Position numbers and translations under genes: made by a program. Shown here in pieces: positions 55,031 through 63,822 of a stretch of DNA of 64,000 nucleotides. This DNA is from Enterovibrio sp051650965 (lineage in GTDB: Bacteria; Pseudomonadota; Gammaproteobacteria; Enterobacterales; Vibrionaceae): contig JBOFRL010000097.1 in NCBI GenBank assembly GCA_051650965.1, positions 4,219 to 68,218 of the forward strand, written 5' to 3'. The notes beneath the pieces were generated by a model. That model searched no databases and had not been told where the DNA came from. It was given only the letters and a program-made list of their open reading frames with translations. Numbering within the stretch: position 1 is the first letter of the stretch; each line of letters starts with the position of its first letter.

Positions 55031-55636
55031 ATGGTTAGAGGTTTGCTATTATTGTTCTTTTTATTTATTACTGGCTGCTCAGCAGATATGTATGCCAGCA
55101 ATAATAAAGATGAAGATGATTTTTTTGGAGTGTCTGAAGAGCCATTCGAATTAGAAGATAATTCAGCAACTATTGTGGATGATACTACTTATTCTGATGG
55201 CGTAAATACAATTCCAAAAATAGGCATCACAGAAGCAGAAAATAATTACGCTGCAGCGAATAGTGTTGAAGGCCTTCCTATACAAACAATAAGCTACACC
55301 CCTAATAAGCCTGCAGAAAGCTTTGTTTCACCCATGCCAGCAGAGGCGAGAGCAACATTAAAAGAAGATCCAGTAAAAATTTCTTACACACTTTCTTTAA
55401 AGAATGGCGATTCATTAAAAAGTAAACTCAATCTCTTCTTAAAGCAGTATGGCTATAAATTAATATGGAAGACTGAGTATGATGTATTTTTCGAAAATGA
55501 AGTTGTTTATTACAATGATTCATTTATTCCTTTATTGAAAAACATTGCATCAGATTTAATGGGCATGGGAATTGATGTCCACATGAATGTCTATGTTAAA
55601 AATAATGTTGTGCTGGTTTACTCAGTGAGAAATTAA
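55031..55636 (+). CDS. tcpQ: TcpQ-like pilus biogenesis protein, predicted lipoprotein
   Basis: 201 residues. The N-terminal signal MVRGLLLLFFLFITGC ends in a lipobox (ITGC), then an acidic, Asp/Glu/Asn-rich spacer (about 20-115). A C-terminal TcpQ-like domain follows (about 118-201: ISYTLSLKNGDSLKSKLNLFLKQYGY...W...), which in V. cholerae stabilises the secretin TcpC. It is one base upstream of tcpC. V. cholerae TcpQ is usually described as a soluble periplasmic protein, so the lipobox is unusual. Confidence 0.85.
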   Translation: MVRGLLLLFFLFITGCSADMYASNNKDEDDFFGVSEEPFELEDNSATIVDDTTYSDGVNTIPKIGITEAENNYAAANSVEGLPIQTISYTPNKPAESFVSPMPAEARATLKEDPVKISYTLSLKNGDSLKSKLNLFLKQYGYKLIWKTEYDVFFENEVVYYNDSFIPLLKNIASDLMGMGIDVHMNVYVKNNVVLVYSVRN

Positions 55637-55637
55637 A

Positions 55638-57086
55638 ATGAAAAAAAACATAATTACAGCAGCGCTCATATTATCTTTGTCATCATGTTCATTTACGTCA
55701 AATACGCCTGAAGCAGATGAGAATTTAGATAAGATCATAGAGGATGGAATTTCTTCCTTAAATAAGAGGACGGATAATTTCAGTGTTTTTGATGGCTCTT
55801 ACGTCACGGTTGAAAAGAATGTTACGCATTCTAAACATTATCGCGACCCAATAGATTTCTTTGGCGTCAAGCCAATGAATATCCATCAAACATTAGATAT
55901 GTTGGAAAATTTATATAACAGACCATCCTATATCGCAGATATAAATAGCATCAAAGAAGAGTTGCGCGAACAAATTAATAAAGATGAAAAGCGAGTGGTA
56001 TTTAAAGGAAACTTGGGTGACTTTTTAAATTACCTTGGCAAATTGTACGGCGTTACAATGACCTTGGATGAAAAAGACATCATCAAAGTTAACTTTTACA
56101 CATCAAAAACTTATACCCTCGATCAATATCTTGATGGTAATAAAGCGTCAGCTGCGCTTTCCGTTGGTGGTGGTGAAGGGAACAGCGGCGGCTTGACAGC
56201 AAGTTCAGAAAGTAAAGTGGAATCAGACACTTGGAAAAAAGTGGAAAAATTCCTTGATGACGCAATCGGTGAAGATGGCCGCGCGACCATTTTAGAAGAT
56301 TTTTCAATCGTTAAAGTGACGGCAAGGCCTTGGGTTATCGACGAACTCGATGAGCTATTCGATCGACTCAAAAAAGAAAGTCAAATGCAGGTTTCTGTTA
56401 AATATAGAATTATTGCAATTAGCAAAGAAAAAATAGATCAACTTGCGGCAAAATTTGGTATTAACAGAGTCGGTGATGATTACACCATTTTGACCGACAT
56501 TGTTGACGCCATTTCATTAAGTCAAGTTGGCGGCGGCTTAGCAGGAACGCGTCGCTCAGTAGAAGGGCGGCTTGATGCGATAGTTAAAAGTATTTCACAA
56601 GAAACGATCAGCAAAGGGCAAATGGTCGGTTTACCTAACCGCATCATGCCAATAAATTTGACTACCACAACATCGTATATTCAAGAAATCACAAGAGAGC
56701 AAAACGATAATACCGGTAATATCAACCAGTCTACTAAAGCGGGCGAAATTACCACGGGATTGAGCATATTAATATTGCCAAAAGTTTTAGATGATGGCCG
56801 TATTCAATTAACATCCGGTTTTACTGAGAAGAAATTAGTTAAATTAAGTTCATTAGATGGCGTGCAATTACCGACTATCGATGAAACAGAAACATTATCC
56901 ACTGTCACAATTGATTCTGGCAGCATCGAGATGATAGCCCTTTATACCGAAACCGCCAGAAATAATGAAAAAGGTATGCAGCTGCTTGGCGCCGGTATTG
57001 AAAAGAAAAAAGATGACAGAATGATAGCCGTATTAATTGGAGCCGACAGTTACAAATTATCTAGCTCAGTATCGAAAAGGGGCTAG
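55638..57086 (+). CDS. tcpC: TcpC-like outer-membrane lipoprotein secretin
   Basis: Forms the outer-membrane pore for the pilus (PilN/BfpB/TcpC family). 482 residues with a lipoprotein signal (lipobox LSSC, Cys17), N-terminal periplasmic domains (about 70-260) and the secretin domain. The secretin part contains VGLPNRIMPINLTTTTSYIQE and the conserved TGLSILILPKVLDDGRIQLTSGF near residue 372. The length matches TcpC (about 489). It is coupled closely to tcpQ. Confidence 0.92.
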   Translation: MKKNIITAALILSLSSCSFTSNTPEADENLDKIIEDGISSLNKRTDNFSVFDGSYVTVEKNVTHSKHYRDPIDFFGVKPMNIHQTLDMLENLYNRPSYIADINSIKEELREQINKDEKRVVFKGNLGDFLNYLGKLYGVTMTLDEKDIIKVNFYTSKTYTLDQYLDGNKASAALSVGGGEGNSGGLTASSESKVESDTWKKVEKFLDDAIGEDGRATILEDFSIVKVTARPWVIDELDELFDRLKKESQMQVSVKYRIIAISKEKIDQLAAKFGINRVGDDYTILTDIVDAISLSQVGGGLAGTRRSVEGRLDAIVKSISQETISKGQMVGLPNRIMPINLTTTTSYIQEITREQNDNTGNINQSTKAGEITTGLSILILPKVLDDGRIQLTSGFTEKKLVKLSSLDGVQLPTIDETETLSTVTIDSGSIEMIALYTETARNNEKGMQLLGAGIEKKKDDRMIAVLIGADSYKLSSSVSKRG

Positions 57087-57088
57087 CT

Positions 57089-57559
57089 ATGTTTGATGAG
57101 TTTGTCTGGCTAATAAAAGGCGATGATTCTTATCGTAATTACCTAGCTAAAAAATGGCGTACGGTAATTAGTGTCAAAATGAAAAATGGGGATGTTTATT
57201 TTTGCTTGTCTAAAAATAAACAATTTGTTAGTGATGAAGAAAAAACAAAATTACTCGCCCCTATTTGTGTAAATAATGACGAGTATAAAGATTGCATTGT
57301 TGTTTTAGATGAAGACGAACAAGCAGGTTTTGTTTGGATACAGAAACGTTGTTTTTGTATAAGCAGAAAAATGATTGATGATTTTTCAAAATCAGAGCTA
57401 AGTTTTTTCTCTGGCAGAAAAGTAAATATTAAATCTGCTTCGAAGATGGTCTCTGAAAATGCAATTGTTGTTAAATCATCGTCATTTGTGACAATAGTGT
57501 TGCTGAATCTTTTTGCGGTACTCTTGTTTGCCGCTGGAGTTTATGTATGGTTGTTTTAG
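57089..57559 (+). CDS. tcpR: TcpR-like bitopic pilus assembly protein
   Basis: 156 residues: a soluble N-terminal region (about 1-130) with scattered Lys/Asp and a single C-terminal membrane helix (about 133-155: FVTIVLLNLFAVLLFAAGVYVW). Size, topology and position fit TcpR (about 151 residues), an inner-membrane assembly-platform component of unknown biochemistry. It overlaps tcpD by 13 bases. Assignment rests on position and topology more than on motifs. Confidence 0.75.
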   Translation: MFDEFVWLIKGDDSYRNYLAKKWRTVISVKMKNGDVYFCLSKNKQFVSDEEKTKLLAPICVNNDEYKDCIVVLDEDEQAGFVWIQKRCFCISRKMIDDFSKSELSFFSGRKVNIKSASKMVSENAIVVKSSSFVTIVLLNLFAVLLFAAGVYVWLF

Positions 57560-58332
57560 ATAAGATCAGATTGCCATCTAAAGCGGTGATGATATATATA
57601 GTGATTTTTATAATATTCTCCATTGTTATTGCAACGGGTTATTTTTATAAAACACGTACTAGGACTGATGCCAGCGCACAATTGGCAAAACAAAAACAGA
57701 TGAAAATAGATAACGATCGAGCGAGCTATACATCTGGAATAGATACAATATTGCAATCAAGTGATATAAAAGAATTAAAGAAAATGTATGGTCTTCTTTT
57801 GGGTGATTTTAAGTTCATGCAGGCTGCAGGTTGGAGAGCAAATGAAGCACTCTGCACTGTAAATTCATGCAACTTATCATTCAAAAAAATACCAAATAGG
57901 ATGTTTGAGTATGTCGTTATAAAAAAGGGGGATAAAACTTATGAACCTATATTTAATGAAGAGCAAATGACTTTTCAAGACGTGATATTAGACATTAATT
58001 TAAAAGCAAATGAAGTTTATAAAGATAATATGGATAATGTGTCTGACTGCAAAAGTTTTATCTCAAAAACTTATCAGCTGAATAATCTGTTTCAGTCAGA
58101 CTCGCAAAAGAAATTAACTTTAACAATGCCATCGTCTGTATTTTCGCTGAGCCAAACGTATGACTGGGCAAAATATGCAGAGATCAAAAAAGGAAATATG
58201 CTATTTAGTACGGATAATCTTCTTGCGATAGATTTTATAAATGATCAGTTCAGTGACCAAATCATCACCTATGACAGATTAGCCATGAGTGATAAGGGAA
58301 TGAATATTTCATTGAGTTATTACTGTTTTTAA
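57547..58332 (+). CDS. tcpD: TcpD-like bitopic pilus assembly protein
   Basis: 261 residues with one N-terminal membrane helix (about 11-34: KAVMIYIVIFIIFSIVIATGYFY) and a large periplasmic region containing four or more cysteines (ALCTVNSCN, SDCKSF, SYYC). Fits TcpD (about 278 residues), which with TcpR and TcpE forms the inner-membrane platform. GGAG seven bases before the ATG supports the overlapping start. Assignment by position and topology. Confidence 0.75.
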   Translation: MVVLDKIRLPSKAVMIYIVIFIIFSIVIATGYFYKTRTRTDASAQLAKQKQMKIDNDRASYTSGIDTILQSSDIKELKKMYGLLLGDFKFMQAAGWRANEALCTVNSCNLSFKKIPNRMFEYVVIKKGDKTYEPIFNEEQMTFQDVILDINLKANEVYKDNMDNVSDCKSFISKTYQLNNLFQSDSQKKLTLTMPSSVFSLSQTYDWAKYAEIKKGNMLFSTDNLLAIDFINDQFSDQIITYDRLAMSDKGMNISLSYYCF

Positions 58333-58343
58333 AGAGACTTATC

Positions 58344-58757
58344 ATGAAATATAAAATATTTGCAGCATTACTGTTTTTTCCTATTACGATTTTATCTGCG
58401 AGTGATCTTGTAGAATATGAGCGCCATTACGAAGATCTTAATCGCCTGAAAAATACATTGGAAAAATTGGAGTTACAAAAAAAGATCAACGAAGTGCAAA
58501 TGCAAATTGACAAAGATGCCTTTGCTAATTCGCCACAGCCAATTTTACCTGAAGGAGAATTTGGAAATGAAGTTTTTTCTCCCAAGGATCTCACGCTTCT
58601 TTATTTAATTGGCTCTGGAAAAAGTACTAAGGCGTTTGTACAGCACAAGGATAAAACCCTTTCATTTGCCAATGGCCAGAGTTACCAAGGATGGCTTGTG
58701 AAAATAGATGGGAAATCCGTAACTTTTTCAAAAGGCGGCAGTAGCGTTACATTATGA
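58344..58757 (+). CDS. tcpS: TcpS-like periplasmic pilus protein
   Basis: 137 residues with a signal peptide (about 1-19, cleavage after LSA). A coiled-coil stretch (about 23-55: YERHYEDLNRLKNTLEKLELQKKINEVQ) precedes a small beta domain (about 82-137: LLYLIGSGKSTKAFVQHKDKT...GWLVKIDGKSVTF). The beta domain resembles the PilP/GspC-type domain that contacts secretins. Fits TcpS (about 152 residues). The stop overlaps the tcpT start (ATGA). Confidence 0.78.
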   Translation: MKYKIFAALLFFPITILSASDLVEYERHYEDLNRLKNTLEKLELQKKINEVQMQIDKDAFANSPQPILPEGEFGNEVFSPKDLTLLYLIGSGKSTKAFVQHKDKTLSFANGQSYQGWLVKIDGKSVTFSKGGSSVTL

Positions 58758-60256
58758 AAATATATGTGCTTGATTCCATAGAAAAAGTGTCATTCTTTCG
58801 GGACAGCAACCAGATTGTTGCTAGAGTCAATAGCATTTTGTATCAAGTTGTTGCTGAAAATCAGCTGCATCAATTATTGATGAATTACCAGCTATCCGAT
58901 GAACGCAGTGGCGATGATTCTAACTTCATTGTGACGACCAATGAGCATTTCACTTTATTAGAAAATCAATTTCTAAAAAGGAATTCTGATGACGCGAACC
59001 CTAATCGCAGTTTGTCAGAAGAGCGCATTGTCAATGTGTTAGAAGAGGCGATAAAGCAAAAGGCCAGTGACGTTCATTTTATACGTGGTGATAGTACAGC
59101 GAGAATTAAGTTCCGTATTAACGGAAAAATGACAATAAACCAAGAGGTTATGGGGGCGGAGTGTGATGAGATGCTATTCGTTCTTTATAACGTAATGGCA
59201 TCGACAAAAGAAACAACGTGGAACACAAAAACTCCGCAGGATGCGAACATTTTGCTTGATGTAAATCGCGTGGGTTACCGCTTCCGTTATGCGCACATGC
59301 CTATTTTTGGTGTTGGCGTAGGCGGAAGTGCGTATCACGCTGTTGTAAGGGTTATTTATCCAAACTTGGGTAAACAAGTGTGTACTGATCTTTCTACACT
59401 TGGCCTGCGCAAAATTGAAGAAAAAATTATCGACCGTATTCTTTCAAACCCATCGGGCTTGGTTGTTGTGTCGGGTGTAACCGGCTCGGGTAAGTCGACG
59501 TCACTGAAAAACTATATGGAATACCTGTTCTACACCAAATATCAAGAGACGGGCACCTTTTTGACGGTCGAAGATCCCGTGGAATACGTAATTGAAGGGG
59601 CGCAGCAAAGCTCTGTAACCAAATCTAAAGATGACGAAAATTTATTTGCCGTTGCCGTGCGCTCATCGATGCGCCGCGATCCCGATGTGTTGATGATCGG
59701 TGAAATTCGTGACCAAGATACAGGGCGCGCCTTAGCATCTGCTGTTGAGTCCGGCCACTTATGTTTAACCACTGTCCATGCGGGTAACTGCGTTGGTGTG
59801 CTGCAGCGCTTAAATGGCTTAGGTGTTGGCTTAGATAAATTATCAACACCGGGCTTTATTGTCGGTGTCATGAACCAAAAGCTGGTTCCCGTTATCTGTC
59901 CTGATTGCTCAGTTGAATTCACCAATGCCCACGGCCGTACTGTGAGGCATGAAGGCGATGGCTGCGAAACTTGCAAGCAAAAAGGAATTGTTGGAAGAAA
60001 GCTTGTCATTGAGCAGATGATACCGGATCTTGAAGTGCTAAAAATGGTATCAGAGCAGCAGTGGGTTGATATTTATGCATATAACAAGTCAAAAAGAAGC
60101 ACTGAAGGGCTCGGTGAAGGGTTTTCTATAAAAGATAAAATTTACCATCTTTGCCTAGAAGGACTCGTTTGCAACAAATACTTTAACTCGTCATACGGTG
60201 AGATGGAGCTTGAAGATGAAAATATCGTTTTTTCAGTATATCAGTCAAAAGAATAG
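58754..60256 (+). CDS. tcpT: TcpT-like pilus assembly ATPase
   Basis: Type II secretion/type IV pilus ATPase (PilB/GspE superfamily) driving pilin polymerisation. 500 residues (V. cholerae TcpT about 503). Walker A GVTGSGKST at 241-249, Asp box VEDPVEYVIEGAQQ near 275, Walker B RDPDVLMIGEIRDQDT near 312 and the His box CLTTVHAGN near 338 are all intact. A tetra-cysteine zinc motif CPDC...CETC lies near 378-401. It overlaps tcpE by 41 bases. Confidence 0.95.
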   Translation: MKIYVLDSIEKVSFFRDSNQIVARVNSILYQVVAENQLHQLLMNYQLSDERSGDDSNFIVTTNEHFTLLENQFLKRNSDDANPNRSLSEERIVNVLEEAIKQKASDVHFIRGDSTARIKFRINGKMTINQEVMGAECDEMLFVLYNVMASTKETTWNTKTPQDANILLDVNRVGYRFRYAHMPIFGVGVGGSAYHAVVRVIYPNLGKQVCTDLSTLGLRKIEEKIIDRILSNPSGLVVVSGVTGSGKSTSLKNYMEYLFYTKYQETGTFLTVEDPVEYVIEGAQQSSVTKSKDDENLFAVAVRSSMRRDPDVLMIGEIRDQDTGRALASAVESGHLCLTTVHAGNCVGVLQRLNGLGVGLDKLSTPGFIVGVMNQKLVPVICPDCSVEFTNAHGRTVRHEGDGCETCKQKGIVGRKLVIEQMIPDLEVLKMVSEQQWVDIYAYNKSKRSTEGLGEGFSIKDKIYHLCLEGLVCNKYFNSSYGEMELEDENIVFSVYQSKE

Positions 60257-61259
60257 ACTGATCCTCTATAACCTATTAGCCGACCTGCTCGGTGATGGGA
60301 TTCCGCTTTATACCGCCCTGCAACTGGTTGAAAGTGAAGACGGCGAGCGCGTTTATGGCAAGCAGTTCATTCGCCAATTGCGCTTCATTCTAAGCAAGAT
60401 GAAAGATTCGTCGTCGGTAACTGAAGTTTTATCAGAAGTTGTTCCTCCTCAAGATCTTACCGTTATCAATGCGGCAGAAAAATCAGGCCAGCTTTTAAAT
60501 GGGCTGCGCATGCTTGTTAGCATGATAGAGAAAAATAATGAGCTGATGGTGCTGCTACGTAAAGCATTGGTTACGCCCATTATTTTATTGTTTGTCGTTT
60601 TGCTAGTTATTATGGGGTACTCTGTAAAAGTATTCCCGACGTTCATTGGCGTAATGCCGGTCAACAAATGGCCGGAAGTAACCAAAAATTTATACGGCTT
60701 TGGCGATTATCTTTATAACGGCGGTATGATCACTGTGGTGGTTGGTGCTGTCGTTTCAGTATTTGTCATCAGGCTGTCAATGCCTTTGATCAGCGGCAAA
60801 ATAAGAAATTTATTGCTCGATAAGATCCCTCCCTACAACTACTACCGAGTTTTGCAGTTAGGTTTGTTTTTAAGAATGTTATCCACCTTGATGATGAATG
60901 GCATCCCAATGGTTGATGCGCTTAGCCTAATGAAACAGCGCGCTTCACCGTGGATGGGCTCGCACATTGATAAGTTTATCCACAACATGAAATCTGGCCG
61001 GAGCTATAAAGAATCGCTTGATACAGGATTTTTGACGCCTGAAATGCTGTTAACGGTAAGCGTTTATTCTGGAATGGACTCTTTTTCCGAAACAGTGAAA
61101 AAAATGGCAGAGAAGTGCGACGTTGAAATTGTTAAAGATATTGAAAAACTCAGTGGCCTTTTAAAAAACCTCTCGCTTATTTCACTGGCAGGATCAGTTA
61201 TTTGGATCTTCACAGCGATTTTTAGCTTGGTTGATAAATTGGGCTCAGGTTTTTCCTAA
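60216..61259 (+). CDS. tcpE: TcpE-like inner-membrane platform protein
   Basis: GspF/PilC-family polytopic protein that anchors the ATPase. The ATG at 60216 has GGAG seven bases before and gives 347 residues (TcpE about 340). Two T2SSF repeats are visible, the first with LLADLLGDGIPLYTALQLVE and the second with FLRMLSTLMMNGIPMVDALSLM. Hydrophobic segments near 121-145, 166-190 and 318-345 are the expected membrane helices. It is the last gene of the tcpA-like operon; a weak terminator follows. Confidence 0.92.
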   Translation: MKISFFQYISQKNRLILYNLLADLLGDGIPLYTALQLVESEDGERVYGKQFIRQLRFILSKMKDSSSVTEVLSEVVPPQDLTVINAAEKSGQLLNGLRMLVSMIEKNNELMVLLRKALVTPIILLFVVLLVIMGYSVKVFPTFIGVMPVNKWPEVTKNLYGFGDYLYNGGMITVVVGAVVSVFVIRLSMPLISGKIRNLLLDKIPPYNYYRVLQLGLFLRMLSTLMMNGIPMVDALSLMKQRASPWMGSHIDKFIHNMKSGRSYKESLDTGFLTPEMLLTVSVYSGMDSFSETVKKMAEKCDVEIVKDIEKLSGLLKNLSLISLAGSVIWIFTAIFSLVDKLGSGFS

Positions 61260-61575
61260 GTTGCGTAATAAATTTTGAAGAACTTATTTTTTCACTTGAT
61301 TAACAAAAAATATTTTGCGCTAATGGAAATGAATAAATTGGGCGCTTTTTTTATATCGTTTTTATTTAATTTTATTAAATTTTATTTTATTTTTCTCATT
61401 TTTTGTTAACGACTCTATTGATTTCTTAAAAGAAATAATCCGTTTAATAGAATTGAAAAACTTAATTGTTTTGTTACCGGTTCTATGAAATTGAGCAATT
61501 CAGGTGAACACTATTAAGCAGTTGATCATATCAGCGAATACTAGCTGCAAAGCAATTTTATAGTTAGGTGACAAG
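61260..61575. other. AT-rich spacer between tcpE and the 748-residue gene
   Basis: 316 bases, mostly runs of A and T (61360-61410 is almost pure A/T). It holds a weak terminator-like hairpin at 61317-61352. No convincing promoter pair can be fixed; TTGAGC (61491) and TATTAA (61512) are 15 bases apart. AGGTG at 61566-61570 is the ribosome site of the next gene. Confidence 0.6.
61317..61352 (+). terminator. Possible terminator of the pilus operon
   Basis: GCGCTAA (61317-61323) and TTGGGCGC (61338-61345) can pair with one bulge, followed by seven T. The stem is weak. Confidence 0.4.
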
Positions 61576-63822
61576 ATGCAAACAAATTCTACAACAAATG
61601 CAACAATATCAGCATTGAGGAGCTTGCTAAGTGGTAATGCTAGCGCGCTGAATAGCTCTGTAAGCGCTCAGCCTTCATTCCAAATATTAGCTGTCAACTT
61701 AACTGCCGCGAGGCCGCAAACAAATGCAAATGTGCAGGAGCAGCAAACGTTAACTAGTGAGCTAAGCGCATTAGCGAATAGAGACGGGCGTTTTTCACAT
61801 ATTACAAATCTTATTCGCGCTGCGCTGCAGTCATACAGTTTAGCCAACAACCCCGCTACGTCAGATGCGGCCAGAGTAGCCTTGCAAAATAGGGCACAGC
61901 GAGCATTGGCGCAAGCACAAAGAGAGCTTGATGAAATCGAAGCCTCAGAGCAAGGCACTGCAGCACAGCCTACCCCAGCACGACGTACTTTACCGTCCCT
62001 TCCGCAAGGAGCGCAAGGGGGGGAGGCACCATCGCCACAAGGTGCTACGCAAACACCAATACCACATGCTGCGATCATTCCGCCTCTTCCTGTAAATCCA
62101 ATAATAACAACACAGAGGACAGCAGATAATAGCGTTGTTAATCTCTATCATATCGCCCCACAAACGTTGCAATCCCTAGAGCAAAGAATGGAGCGAATTG
62201 TGAGACCACGACATTCTCCCGCCGCGCCACAGCAAGATGGAGCTCTTCAGGCAATTAGAGAACTGGCGTACGCTGCACAAAATCGGCAACCACTACCAGC
62301 GGATAGTTTGGACAATCCTTCGCAGCTTTTGCAATATTTGAGTTACTTAATTTCTTATGATTTGGCGGCGCTTCGCATAGATAACGAAAATCCTGCGGCA
62401 TTATTACGCTCCGTAGTGAATGAAATAACGCAAAGTCCTTTAGGGATCAAGAGTGGCTTAAATCCACTGCAAATGGTCGCCTTACTGCTTAAAACGTTAA
62501 GAGAGCTTGCAACAACGCAGCAGGGGCGAGCTCCCTTGCAGCAACTTATGGCAAGCTTAAATGGATTAATACAGCGACCTATTCCTGCAATAACTCTGCT
62601 TCAAGAGCCACAATCTCCTTCATTATCAGCTCCAGTAAGATCAACTCTTAAGAGTGTAACGCTTGAGGAGCTGCTACTTTCAGCTTTTGATACTGCAGAA
62701 AATACCGCATATGCTGATTTTTGCGCATTGGCTAATTATGCTGAGCAAGCCTGTGGAAGTCGTTCAGTGCAAACTTCAAGAGACTATCTTAGCTATTATT
62801 TAGCCGGCGGTGACGATTCACACCTTAATGCTGTCATCGGGTCTGCATCTTCTTGTGTCTTAATGCAGTTACGTTATGTTATAGAGTGTTTTATACAAGG
62901 TTTTCATGCGATAGCTCCGGTGCAAGCTACAACTTTTTTCCCAGCTTTTGCTGCGCCGCAAGCCCCTGCGCCACTACCAGCGATACAACAGATACCAGCA
63001 CAAACAGGTCAACCAACGGCGCCACCACCTTTGCCTGCTCGAACTGGAGTTCCACAAACAGGTCAACCAGCGGCGCCACCACTTTTGCAAGCTCAAACTG
63101 GAATTCCACAACCTGCTGATCAAGCGGCTGCTGCTTTGCCAGCTCAACCTGTTGCTAGCATAAATGCACGTTATCATCCTCTTGGTGAGTGGCGAACCGA
63201 TTGGCCTGCAGACCAAACCAACCTTATTGCAACAACAACAACAAACTTAAGTAGCGTATTTTCGAGCACAGCTGCAACTGATCACATTTTTAATGTAATG
63301 CCCTCCGCGCAACAAACCGCTTTAGTGAGAGGCATGGAGCAAATTTTAAATACTAGGATAAATCCTATTGGTATGTTGAATGATCCCATGGAGCTCAAGG
63401 ACCTCTTCTTTATAGATAGGCGGGCAGCCCAGGGAGGGCCATTTGTCGTTCAGGCAGGTTCGCAGCGAGTGATGACGCAGCTATATCATCTCTTATTGGC
63501 CACGCAGCAACTTGCGAGAGTTAATGGTGAGCAAGCGATCGTAGATGAAGTTGATGTGATCTTAAATACAAGGATCATGGGCAACTGGGCATTTCACGAC
63601 GCCCCTCGTGGTGATTTGCTGTTTTCACATATTCTGCAAGATCCAGGTCATAATGGAGAGTTTTCTCTATATATTAAAGATTCTTTCACTGCAGAAGCTG
63701 ATGAACAAGAAAGAGGCAGAAGTAATGTGCTTGCTTCTGTAAGTAATACCGTCCTTGCGGTTGCGCATGCAAGAGAAACGATCCGTGCTTTGATAGAGAG
63801 AATTTTGCATGGAACTGCGTAA
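61576..63822 (+). CDS. Unrecognised 748-residue protein, candidate secreted effector
   Basis: I do not recognise this protein. AGGTG five bases before the ATG supports the start. There is no Sec signal or membrane helix. The first 54 residues are rich in Ser, Thr, Asn and Ala and contain no Asp or Glu (first is Glu55), as in many type III secreted proteins. Next come a Gln/Ala-rich helical part (about 50-125), proline-rich stretches (about 130-175 and 455-520, with PPLPAR at 484-489), a helical middle domain (about 195-450) and a C-terminal domain (about 530-748) containing ILNTRI twice (590 and 662). It occupies the place of tcpF but is larger and lacks TcpF's signal peptide. Base composition is less AT-rich than the pilus genes, suggesting a separate origin. 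Confidence 0.8.
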   Translation: MQTNSTTNATISALRSLLSGNASALNSSVSAQPSFQILAVNLTAARPQTNANVQEQQTLTSELSALANRDGRFSHITNLIRAALQSYSLANNPATSDAARVALQNRAQRALAQAQRELDEIEASEQGTAAQPTPARRTLPSLPQGAQGGEAPSPQGATQTPIPHAAIIPPLPVNPIITTQRTADNSVVNLYHIAPQTLQSLEQRMERIVRPRHSPAAPQQDGALQAIRELAYAAQNRQPLPADSLDNPSQLLQYLSYLISYDLAALRIDNENPAALLRSVVNEITQSPLGIKSGLNPLQMVALLLKTLRELATTQQGRAPLQQLMASLNGLIQRPIPAITLLQEPQSPSLSAPVRSTLKSVTLEELLLSAFDTAENTAYADFCALANYAEQACGSRSVQTSRDYLSYYLAGGDDSHLNAVIGSASSCVLMQLRYVIECFIQGFHAIAPVQATTFFPAFAAPQAPAPLPAIQQIPAQTGQPTAPPPLPARTGVPQTGQPAAPPLLQAQTGIPQPADQAAAALPAQPVASINARYHPLGEWRTDWPADQTNLIATTTTNLSSVFSSTAATDHIFNVMPSAQQTALVRGMEQILNTRINPIGMLNDPMELKDLFFIDRRAAQGGPFVVQAGSQRVMTQLYHLLLATQQLARVNGEQAIVDEVDVILNTRIMGNWAFHDAPRGDLLFSHILQDPGHNGEFSLYIKDSFTAEADEQERGRSNVLASVSNTVLAVAHARETIRALIERILHGTA
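63004..63111 (+). repeat. Two 54-base tandem repeats encoding a proline-rich 18-mer
   Basis: Units 63004-63057 and 63058-63111 encode TGQPTAPPPLPARTGVPQ and TGQPAAPPLLQAQTGIPQ (residues 477-512). A degenerate third copy follows (PADQAAAALPAQ). They lie in the linker before the C-terminal domain of the 748-residue protein. Confidence 0.9.
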
